In this document: positions 31,889 to 39,152 of the stretch, piece by piece
How the letters are laid out: the number at the start of each line of letters is the position of its first letter
Numbering within the stretch: the stretch's first letter is position 1
From: Nocardia vermiculata NBRC 100427
GTDB taxonomy: Bacteria > Actinomycetota > Actinomycetes > Mycobacteriales > Mycobacteriaceae
Direction of reading: 5' to 3'
Length of the DNA: 47,379 bases
Assembly (NCBI RefSeq): GCF_001613265.1
Contig: NZ_BDCA01000026.1
Coordinates: 1-47,379 of the forward strand
Made by a program: the position numbers and the translations under genes
Notes under the pieces: generated by a model
Told to the model about the DNA's origin: nothing
Seen by the model: only the letters and a program-made list of their open reading frames with translations
Databases searched by the model: none

Positions 31889-33505
31889 ATGAGTCGCGCA
31901 ACGGATGAGATCTTTCCAGGGAGCTATGTGTCTTCGACCGATCCGTACGACGGGTTGTCGATCGGTGAGATCGTCGGCCGGTGGTCCCGGTCGATTCCAC
32001 AGGAGCCGGCATTCATCACCGCCAGTGGTTCGACCACATGGAGCGAATACGACCGATGGGCCGACGAATTCGCAGACGCGGTCCGTGACACAGGTGGTTG
32101 GCGATCGCGGGTCGCGCTGCTGCTACCCGACACTGCCACTGTGCATGCCGCGCTGTGCGGATGCTACCGCGCGGGCCGGATCGCCACCGCGATCGGAATT
32201 CGGGCCGGGATACGCGAGATCGCCCACACCATGCGGCGCACCGAGTCCACGGTGCTGGTCACCGTAGCCGCCGTCGGTGACCGCTCGTGGCAGGAGCTGG
32301 TCGAGCAGCTGGGCACGGAGGGGGTGTTTCCGAGCACTGTGGTGATCGCCGATGAACAGCCGGGCGCCCTCACCCGCCATCGGCGGTCCGAACCGGCGTG
32401 TTCCGAAACCGCCCCGGCGGGGGGTTCTTTCGCGCCATCGGATATCACGATCCTGAACTCGACTTCCGGTACCACCGGATTGCCCAAGGTGGTTGCGCAC
32501 AACGAACGAAGATGGACCGCCTTTGCGCACGAGGCGATGCTGGGCGCGCGGATCGGCCCCGACGACGTGGTGTGCTCGGTGGTTCCGGCGCCGTACGGAT
32601 TCGGCCTGTGGTCGGCACATTTCCTCCCGGCCCTGCTCGGCATACCCGTGGTCGTGACCGCGCGGTTCGATGCCGACGAGGTCGCGATGCTGATCGAACG
32701 GGAGCGTGTCACCGTATTGTGTTGCGTCAGTACGCAGTTCAAGATGTTGCTGCGCGCACCGTCGGTGCGAGACCGGGATCTGTCGAGCCTGCGCGTGCTC
32801 TACACCGGAGGTGAGGCCGTACCCTACGGCGACGCCCGCGAATTCGAGGAGCGCACCGGGGCGAAGGTGCTGCAGTTCTACGGCTCCAACGAGTGCGGCG
32901 CGGTGAGCCGCACCACCGTCGACGATGATTCCGAAACCCGGCTGCGTACCAGCGGCCGGATCCTTCGTGCTGCGAATGTCCGGATACTCGACGAAGACGG
33001 CGTCGACGTGGTCGGTGCGGTCCGCCGCGGCCGCCCCGCGGTGTCCGGGCCGACGGTTTCGGCAGGGTACTGGGACGATGCGGACGCCAACGCCGAACTG
33101 TATACCCGCGACGGATGGATGCTGCTCGGCGATATCGTCGAAATCGATGCGCAGGACCGGTTACGCGTGGTCGGTCGCACCTCCGATTTCATCATCCGCG
33201 GTGGCAAGAACGTGTCGGTCGCCGAGATCGAGCAGCAGGTACGGGATCATCACGCGGTGACCGACGCCGCCGTCGTCGGCATTCCCGACGAGGTCTACGG
33301 CGAACGTGTCTGTGCGGTCGTCGTTCTCGCCGACGGCCTTGCTCTCGACCGGGAAACCCTGGCAGGCGACCTCGAATCCCGTGGTGTGGGCAAGGAATAC
33401 TTTCCCGAATACGTGGTCGTGGTGGACCGGCTGGAGTTGGGGCCCGGCGGTAAGACCGACCGCGCGGCGGCGCGCGCCGCGGCGATGCGTGCACTGAACG
33501 GGTAG
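31889..33505 (+). CDS. Adenylate-forming acyl/aryl-CoA ligase
   Basis: ANL-superfamily ligase of about 538 residues that activates a carboxylic acid as its adenylate and then thioester. Core motifs are in order: STSGTTGLPKVV (A3), YGSNECGAVS (A5), DGWMLLGDIVEID (A7), VGRTSDFIIRGGKNVSVAEIE (A8) and the C-terminal catalytic Lys in GPGGKTDR (A10). The pattern resembles benzoate- or long-chain-acid CoA ligases. ATG 31889 has GGAGGTGG 8 bases upstream. With TetR just before it and an aromatic-type monooxygenase divergent, an aromatic acid substrate is plausible but not shown. Confidence 0.92.
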   Translation: MSRATDEIFPGSYVSSTDPYDGLSIGEIVGRWSRSIPQEPAFITASGSTTWSEYDRWADEFADAVRDTGGWRSRVALLLPDTATVHAALCGCYRAGRIATAIGIRAGIREIAHTMRRTESTVLVTVAAVGDRSWQELVEQLGTEGVFPSTVVIADEQPGALTRHRRSEPACSETAPAGGSFAPSDITILNSTSGTTGLPKVVAHNERRWTAFAHEAMLGARIGPDDVVCSVVPAPYGFGLWSAHFLPALLGIPVVVTARFDADEVAMLIERERVTVLCCVSTQFKMLLRAPSVRDRDLSSLRVLYTGGEAVPYGDAREFEERTGAKVLQFYGSNECGAVSRTTVDDDSETRLRTSGRILRAANVRILDEDGVDVVGAVRRGRPAVSGPTVSAGYWDDADANAELYTRDGWMLLGDIVEIDAQDRLRVVGRTSDFIIRGGKNVSVAEIEQQVRDHHAVTDAAVVGIPDEVYGERVCAVVVLADGLALDRETLAGDLESRGVGKEYFPEYVVVVDRLELGPGGKTDRAAARAAAMRALNG

Positions 33506-33525
33506 TGGTGCGGTCCTGCTGCGGT

Positions 33526-34359
33526 TCAGCGGAAAGCGTCGGCGTTCTCGGCGACCCACTGCCGAAACGGTGTGGCCGGTCGACCGGTGACACGCGCAAC
33601 CGTGTCGCGCACCTGCAGCAGTTCGGCATTGACATCACCGCCCGTCACATCCAGCACGGCATCCGCGGCCTCGGCGCCGAATGCGGCCACCATGCCGGAA
33701 TATGCTTGGTCACGGCTGATCTCGACGAATTCGATCTCTCGTCGCAACTCGGCGGCGACAGCCGCCGCCTGCTGCCGTGCCGAGATCGGTTCGGGTCCGG
33801 TGAGAGCGTATTTCTGCCCACGGTGGCCCGGCTCGGTGAGGGCGACGCGTGCCACGGACGCGATATCCGCCGGATGGATGGTGGGCAGGCCGATATCGGC
33901 GAACGGTGCACGGACGGGCCGATGTTCACCGATGCCTTCCGCCCACATCAGGGTGTTCGAGGCGAACTGTGTCGGCCGCACGATCGTCCACTCCATGCCG
34001 CTGTCCTCGAGCAGTCGCTCGACGGCGGCATTCTCGGCGGCCGGGCCCAGATGCGGATGGGTCTGCACGGTGATCGACGACACCAGTACCACATGGTCGA
34101 CACCGGCTTCGCGTGCGGCGGCGATGATATCGGCATCCGGTCCGATCCGCGAGACGAGGAACAACGAACGTGCCCCGTCCATCGCGGCCTTCACCGAAAC
34201 ATGGTCGGTGAGATCGCCTTCGGCAATCTCGACCCCCGGAGGGAACGCGGCCCGCGACCGGTCCCGAGTGAGCCCGCGCAGCGGCCCGGCGCCGACGGCA
34301 CTCAGTTGCTTCAGCAGTGCGCTTCCGATGTTGCCGGTCGCTCCGGTGACAAGAATCAT
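33526..34359 (-). CDS. NmrA-like NAD(P)-binding atypical SDR
   Basis: This 277-residue protein begins with the NAD(P) motif MILVTGATGNIGSALLKQL and continues with DGARSLFLVSRIG and VLVSSITVQTHPHLGPAAENAAVERLLEDSGMEWTIVRPTQFASN, the NmrA/NAD(P)H quinone-reductase-like pattern. It lacks the YxxxK catalytic pair of classical SDRs, so it may be a redox sensor or an atypical reductase. ATG 34359 has GGGAG about 9 bases upstream. It lies behind the DJ-1/AraC regulator on the same strand, with a hairpin between them. Confidence 0.88.
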   Translation of the reverse strand: MILVTGATGNIGSALLKQLSAVGAGPLRGLTRDRSRAAFPPGVEIAEGDLTDHVSVKAAMDGARSLFLVSRIGPDADIIAAAREAGVDHVVLVSSITVQTHPHLGPAAENAAVERLLEDSGMEWTIVRPTQFASNTLMWAEGIGEHRPVRAPFADIGLPTIHPADIASVARVALTEPGHRGQKYALTGPEPISARQQAAAVAAELRREIEFVEISRDQAYSGMVAAFGAEAADAVLDVTGGDVNAELLQVRDTVARVTGRPATPFRQWVAENADAFR

Positions 34360-34403
34360 TGCTCGTTCTCCCGTTCGTGACGATCAGTCGAGGGAGACCG
34401 TAC

Positions 34404-34425
34404 GACCTCGAGCCGACTCGAGGTC
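34404..34425 (-). terminator. Perfect 9-bp inverted repeat at the end of the AraC gene
   Basis: GACCTCGAG (34404-34412) and CTCGAGGTC (34417-34425) with spacer CCGA form an exact palindromic hairpin across the AraC-gene stop. It could end that transcript or act as an operator for the NmrA-like gene 45 bases downstream. Confidence 0.5.
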
Positions 34426-35374
34426 AAGCCTCGCGCGACCCGCGGAAAGCGCGCCGGTACGCACTCGGTGTAGTACCCACCTGATCCCGGAATCGCCGCC
34501 GCAGATTCACCGCCGAGCCGAGGCCGACCCGGGCGGCAATGGCGTCGACCGGTAAATCGCTCTCCTCCAGCAAGTGTCGCGCCTGCGCCACCCGCCGGGA
34601 CAGCAACCACCCGCCCGGGCCGGTGCCGAGCTGCTCGGTGAACCGGCGCGCCAGCGTACGGGGTGAGACATTGAGATGTGCGGCCATATCAGCGACCGAC
34701 AGCGAGCTGTCGAGCTGCCCCTCGGCCCATTCCAGCAGACCGTTCATCTCGTCGTCGGCGGCGGCGGGTTGCGGTGGTGCGTACTGGATCTGCCCGCCGT
34801 CGCGATGCGGCGGCAGCACCATGTGCCGTGAGATGAGGGCAGCGTGCCCGGCGCCGTGGTCGGCACGGACCAGATGCAGGCACAGATCTATTCCGGCGCC
34901 GGCCCCGGCGCTGGTGGCCACATCACCGTGATCCACGTACAGCCGATCCGGTTCCACTCGAACCTGCGGAAACTCGCGCGCCAACTGCCTGGCCCGCGCC
35001 CAGTGCGTCGTCGCGGCGCGACCGTCCAGCAGGCCGGTGCGAGCCAGCGCGAACACGCCGGAGCAGATCGTGACCAGTCGGGCGCCCCGGGTATGTGCGC
35101 GAATCAATGCCTGCCGGACCGGGGCCGGCAACGGTGTCTCGACGGGGAGCCAGCCGGGAATGATCACCGTATCCGCCGAGTCCAGCGCCGACAGATCCCG
35201 CTCCACCGCGATTGCGTATCCCGCGCTGGTCGGTACCGGGCCCGGAAGCTGCGTGCAGACCTCGAACTCGTAGAACTGCGGGACGCCGTCTCGCAGCGTC
35301 CCGAAGACTTCCACGGCGCAACCGAGTTCGAACGTCGACTGCACCGGTCGCACCAACGCCACCACACGATGCAT
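34424..35374 (-). CDS. DJ-1/PfpI-AraC (GlxA-like) transcriptional regulator
   Basis: This 316-residue regulator has an N-terminal DJ-1/PfpI amidotransferase-like domain (VQSTFELGCAVEVFG, TVIIPGWLP, ARLVTICSGVFALARTGLLDGRAATTHW) and a C-terminal AraC double HTH (LSVADMAAHLNVSPRTLARRFTEQLGTGPGGWL, LPVDAIAARVGLGSAVNLRRRFRDQVGTTPSAYRRAF). The ThiJ-like Cys is kept but the domain is usually non-catalytic. ATG 35374 is preceded by TACAAT at 6 bases, a good -10 for a leaderless mRNA. Targets are probably its NmrA-like neighbour or the divergent cupin. Confidence 0.92.
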   Translation of the reverse strand: MHRVVALVRPVQSTFELGCAVEVFGTLRDGVPQFYEFEVCTQLPGPVPTSAGYAIAVERDLSALDSADTVIIPGWLPVETPLPAPVRQALIRAHTRGARLVTICSGVFALARTGLLDGRAATTHWARARQLAREFPQVRVEPDRLYVDHGDVATSAGAGAGIDLCLHLVRADHGAGHAALISRHMVLPPHRDGGQIQYAPPQPAAADDEMNGLLEWAEGQLDSSLSVADMAAHLNVSPRTLARRFTEQLGTGPGGWLLSRRVAQARHLLEESDLPVDAIAARVGLGSAVNLRRRFRDQVGTTPSAYRRAFRGSREA

Positions 35375-35445
35375 GGCAAGATTGTACCCCTGGATGTCAT
35401 CTATGACGCTGTCGATCGCCGCTCGCCTCCGGCACCGTGGCAGCT

Positions 35446-35781
35446 ATGAGTCACGAAATCCTCGCTCAACCCGGCTACACCTCGACCACCACCGCCGAGG
35501 TACGCGCCCGCGAACTCTTCCCCGGAATCCGGATACGCCCCCTGTGGCAGAGCCCCACCGGCGCCCATGCCAACGTGGTCGAAATCGACCCCGGCGCCAC
35601 CTGGCCGCATCGCGACGTCCATCGACCGGGCCCCGAAGAGGTCTATGTCGTGGCGGGCACCTTCAACGACGGCGCGCGCGACTATCCGGAGGGGACATTT
35701 CTGCACGCACCAGCGGGAAGCTGGCACATCCCCGCGAGCACCTCCGGGTGCACCCTGTTCGTGTTCTACCCGGAGGGATAA
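35446..35781 (+). CDS. Small cupin-domain protein
   Basis: This 111-residue single-domain cupin has metal-binding motif 1 in DPGATWPHRDVHRPGPEEVYVVAG (His and Glu ligands) and motif 2 in APAGSWHIPASTSGCTLFVFY. It resembles ChrR-like cupins found with anti-sigma factors and stress proteins, and some of these are dioxygenases or isomerases. ATG 35446 is chosen (MSHEILAQPG); GTG 35437 is an alternative. It is divergent from the DJ-1/AraC regulator. Function is unknown. Confidence 0.83.
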   Translation: MSHEILAQPGYTSTTTAEVRARELFPGIRIRPLWQSPTGAHANVVEIDPGATWPHRDVHRPGPEEVYVVAGTFNDGARDYPEGTFLHAPAGSWHIPASTSGCTLFVFYPEG

Positions 35782-35904
35782 CCGCTCCGACGCGGGACCG
35801 AATGCTCTGCAACGGCTTCGGAGCTCCCGAACGCTCCGCAATGCGGTCGCAGGTTGATAGGCTCGAGGAGCGCACCGGTCGGCACGACGCAAGGGAGAGC
35901 AGCA

Positions 35905-36243
35905 ATGCGGGAGGTCTTGGTCGCCGAGGTTCGGTCGGATCGCGAACCGCGATCGGCTCAGAAGGCGCGGTCCAGTGAGAACTTCTCCCTGGCCGAGGTT
36001 CCGGAGGAAGCGGACGGTCTCCTGTGGCGTACCGGCCCGGGCACCGAACAGATCCGGTTCAGCGTCATGGTCGATGTGCGGGCCAACTACGATCGACGCG
36101 TACTGTCGAATATCGTCTCCGGTGCGAAGACCCGTATGCCGATGGAGCGGAAGTCGTTGTCGCGCCGCGGGTTCTATATAGCCGAACCCTCCGGGGCCAC
36201 ACAGGATTTCATCGTTCAGGTCTACGCGCTCGTCCCCGAGTAA
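35905..36243 (+). CDS. Hypothetical protein (112 aa)
   Basis: I do not recognise a family. The protein is soluble and basic-acidic mixed: REVLVAEVRSDREPRSAQKARSSENFSL, then DGLLWRTGPGTEQIRFSVMVDVRANYDRRVLSNIVSGAKTRMPMERKSLSRRGFYIAEPSG, ending TQDFIVQVYALVPE. ATG 35905 has AAGGGAG upstream, and TAGGCT (35858-35863) gives a matching -10, which rules out the earlier in-frame start at 35854. It stands alone between the cupin and the Old Yellow Enzyme. Confidence 0.65.
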   Translation: MREVLVAEVRSDREPRSAQKARSSENFSLAEVPEEADGLLWRTGPGTEQIRFSVMVDVRANYDRRVLSNIVSGAKTRMPMERKSLSRRGFYIAEPSGATQDFIVQVYALVPE

Positions 36244-36472
36244 CCACGTACGTCATCGGAGTGGGCTCGCAGACGATCAGGACATCCTCGGGTGAGTACT
36301 GCAGGTCGGCTCGTGGACCCCTTCGCGACACCGGATACTGCGCCTCGAGACCGTAACCGGTCGGGTCCACGGTGTAGCCGCGGCAGGCCGGCGGACGTAT
36401 TCCTGTGCGAGCGGACCGGAAGAAATCTCACAGCCCGGAATAGCCGTCGAACCGCACACGGTTGCTTCGCCT

Positions 36473-37603
36473 GTGACCGATACATCGCTGCCCGTCGACG
36501 GCCTGTTCGAGCCGCTGGACGTGAAATCGCTGCACCTGCCCAATCGCTTCGCCATGGCGCCGATGACTCGCATGTTCTCCCCGGACGGCATTCCCACCCA
36601 GGATGTCGCGGAGTACTACCGGCGGCGTGCGGCGGGCGGTGTCGGGCTGATCATCACCGAGGGCACCTATATCCCGGACCGGGCTGCCGGGCCCGATACC
36701 TCCGTGCCGCGCCTGTACGGGGAACAGAGCCTGGCGGGCTGGAAAGCGGTTGTCGATGCGGTGCACGGTGCGGGCGGGCAGATCATCCCGCAGTTGTGGC
36801 ATCTCGGTATCGCGCGCGGTGACAAGCCGGAACTCGAGCCGGATGTCGAATCCGTCGGTCCCTCGGGGCTCGGCCTCGACGGTGCCCCGGCCGGCCGCGC
36901 ACTGACGGCCTCCGACCTCGAAGCGTTGCGTAATGCCTGGGTCGACGCCGCGGTCGACGCGAAGGCGACCGGATTCGACGGCATCGAACTGCACGGTGCG
37001 CACGGCTATCTGCTCGACCAATTCCTGTGGGAGCGAACCAATGTCCGCTCCGACAGCTACGGCGGTTCGCTGGAGAACCGGGTGCGCTTCCCCGCCGAGG
37101 TCGTCTCCGCGATCCGCGACGCCGTCGGCCCCGAGTTCGCGATCGTGTTCCGGTACTCGCAGTGGAAATCCAGTGACTACCGCGCCCGCATCGCCGCGAA
37201 CCCCGACGAACTGGCCCGCGTGCTCACTCCGCTCGTCCAAGCGGGAGTCGACGTCCTGCATCCGTCCACCCGCCGCCATTGGGAGCCTGCATTCCCCGAA
37301 CTGCCCGGCCCGGACGGCGAATTGGGCCTGGCCGGGTGGACGAAGAAGATCACCGGACTACCCACGATCACCGTCGGCTCGGTCGGCCTCGACAAGGTGT
37401 TCACTACGACCTTCACCGGTGAGGGAGATTCGAAGGTCACACGCATCGACCGACTGCTGGAGCAGCATGCCGAGGGTGAATTCGATGTGGTGGCACTGGG
37501 CCGTGCCCTGCTCGCCGACCCCGAATGGGTCCGCAAGCTGCACGAGGGCCGCAGTGACGAGCATGTCGCCTACCGGCAGGAACACCAGCAGACGCTGACG
37601 TAG
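36473..37603 (+). CDS. Old Yellow Enzyme family alkene reductase
   Basis: This 376-residue FMN-dependent NAD(P)H:flavin oxidoreductase of the OYE family reduces activated C=C bonds in enones or nitro compounds. Features are the N-terminal LPNRFAMAPMTRMFSPDGIP, IITEGTYIPDR, the substrate-binding pair in FDGIELHGAHGYLLDQFLW (H-x2-H type) and DSYGGSLENRVRF, then a C-terminal FMN phosphate loop (VVALGRALLADPEWVRKL). GTG 36473 is the first start compatible with the family. No clear ribosome site is seen. The 230 bases upstream hold no convincing gene. Confidence 0.93.
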   Translation: MTDTSLPVDGLFEPLDVKSLHLPNRFAMAPMTRMFSPDGIPTQDVAEYYRRRAAGGVGLIITEGTYIPDRAAGPDTSVPRLYGEQSLAGWKAVVDAVHGAGGQIIPQLWHLGIARGDKPELEPDVESVGPSGLGLDGAPAGRALTASDLEALRNAWVDAAVDAKATGFDGIELHGAHGYLLDQFLWERTNVRSDSYGGSLENRVRFPAEVVSAIRDAVGPEFAIVFRYSQWKSSDYRARIAANPDELARVLTPLVQAGVDVLHPSTRRHWEPAFPELPGPDGELGLAGWTKKITGLPTITVGSVGLDKVFTTTFTGEGDSKVTRIDRLLEQHAEGEFDVVALGRALLADPEWVRKLHEGRSDEHVAYRQEHQQTLT

Positions 37604-37655
37604 ACCGCGCAGGACGGCCGTGCCGGGGGCAATGAGCTGCAGCGGAGGTGACCCT

Positions 37656-39152
37656 TCAGGCGAGGTTCCAGACCCCGCGGGCGAAGGTGTCGAGGATGCG
37701 GTGGTGGGTCTGGCGCGGCAACTGCCGGGTGCCCGGTTCGCCGAACGGCGTTCCGGGGCGTGCCGGAGAGTCTCCGAGTAGCCGGGCGAGCCCGGGCCGG
37801 GTCACCATCAGCAGCCCGTGCGTGGCTCGGGTACAGGTCACCGCCAACCGGCCGAATGCCGAGTTGAATTCGTCCAGCGCTACGGCCGAGTTCAGTGGAT
37901 GCACCGCGATGGTGATCCCGTTGGTCTGCCCCTGCCAGGAGTCGACCGTCGATGCCACGATGTCGGTGTCGGCGAGGGAGTAGTCGGCGCGGAGCCGTTG
38001 CACCACATCGGTTGCGTCGTCGACGGCCTGGTTCCGGGTCGCCAGAATCGTGATCAGCGGATCGCCGCGGTGATCGCCCGGTGTCGAGTCGAGCGTGACA
38101 CCGGTCGGAGTGCCGGTGCTGTCGTATTCGGCTTGTCGAAGTGAAAACCCGGCGGACAGAAGATCACGGAGCAACGACTCCACCGCCTGCATCAACGGAA
38201 GGTCCACATCCGCCGCCTCGGGATCGGGCAGTCCGTCGATCTCGAGTAGCGTCGGCACACCGGTTCCCACCTGCTGCCAGATCCGTGCGCTCGAATCCGG
38301 CAGACCCGCGCCGACCGCGAGGCCCCGATCCCCCGGGGCCGCAACACAATTGAGCTCGTCCCATTCGGGATAGAAGGCCCGCCACAGCTCCAGATGCCCG
38401 GCAGCAGGCCGCCACACCGCCGGAAGTTCCACCGACCAGGTGCGCTCGTCCGAATCGAAATCGGTGGGCCAGGCACGGTAAGGGTTGTAGCCGGGGTCGC
38501 CGCGCCAGGGATTGGTGCCGACCTCGAGCGGTGGCAGTTGCCCCACATCGCCGACACCGACGGTGATCGGCGCGATCTTGGCGACCTTGTCGAACAGATG
38601 GTGCGGCAGCTGCCACGCCTCGTCGACGAACAGGACGTCGAACACGAAATCCTCGTGCCCGGACGGCCCCAGATGTCCCTGTAACCGCTTCGCCTCACCC
38701 ATCGCACCGAGCTTGTGCGAGGTGGAGATGACCACCACGGCCTCGGCCGGAATATCGGCGGTGCTGGTGGCCACGGTGGCATGTGCTGCGGCGTCGTCGG
38801 GAACGTCGGGCAGGCGATCCTTGGAGACGAACAGGCACACGCGGTCCCTACCGAGGCTGCGTCCGATCGATTTTGCCAGCGGGTGAATCTGCTTGTTGGT
38901 GAAGGCGACGATCGCGACCCGCACGGACCGTGGATGCGCGACCGCATCGGCCACCAGTTGTGCCAGCACGTAGGACTTACCGGCTCCCGCGGCAGCTTTG
39001 ATCAGAACACGATCGATGTCCGCGGTGCCCGACAAGGCGTCGCGTAGCGTGGCGGCGGCTCTGTCCGCGACCGCCGCATTGCCCGCGGCCGCCTGCGCAT
39101 GATGCACCCGCTGGCTGTGTCGTTGCGGCGGCTGCACGAATTCTGTTGTCAT
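37656..39152 (-). CDS. Superfamily 1 helicase-like ATPase (UPF1/Dna2-like motor)
   Basis: This 498-residue ATPase has SF1 helicase motifs in order: Walker A AAAGAGKS (53-60), motif II VDEAW (176-180), motif III GDVGQLPP (201-208), motif IV-like ITILATRNQAVDD, motif V TVDSWQGQTNG (402-412) and motif VI AVTCTRATHG (437-446) with the Arg finger. The VDSxQG form points to the UPF1/Dna2 branch. It lacks the extra N-terminal and 1B domains expected of those proteins. Its ATG overlaps the stop of the upstream nuclease gene by 4 bases (ATGA), so the two proteins are made together and probably form one machine. Confidence 0.88.
   Translation of the reverse strand: MTTEFVQPPQRHSQRVHHAQAAAGNAAVADRAAATLRDALSGTADIDRVLIKAAAGAGKSYVLAQLVADAVAHPRSVRVAIVAFTNKQIHPLAKSIGRSLGRDRVCLFVSKDRLPDVPDDAAAHATVATSTADIPAEAVVVISTSHKLGAMGEAKRLQGHLGPSGHEDFVFDVLFVDEAWQLPHHLFDKVAKIAPITVGVGDVGQLPPLEVGTNPWRGDPGYNPYRAWPTDFDSDERTWSVELPAVWRPAAGHLELWRAFYPEWDELNCVAAPGDRGLAVGAGLPDSSARIWQQVGTGVPTLLEIDGLPDPEAADVDLPLMQAVESLLRDLLSAGFSLRQAEYDSTGTPTGVTLDSTPGDHRGDPLITILATRNQAVDDATDVVQRLRADYSLADTDIVASTVDSWQGQTNGITIAVHPLNSAVALDEFNSAFGRLAVTCTRATHGLLMVTRPGLARLLGDSPARPGTPFGEPGTRQLPRQTHHRILDTFARGVWNLA

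Noticed and set aside
36209..36370. Possible 53-codon - strand frame (VDPTGYGLEAQYPV, SPEDVLIVCEP)
   Set aside because: It looks protein-like over part of its length but has no ribosome site or promoter and overlaps the end of the 112-aa gene. It could be a remnant, but support is too weak.
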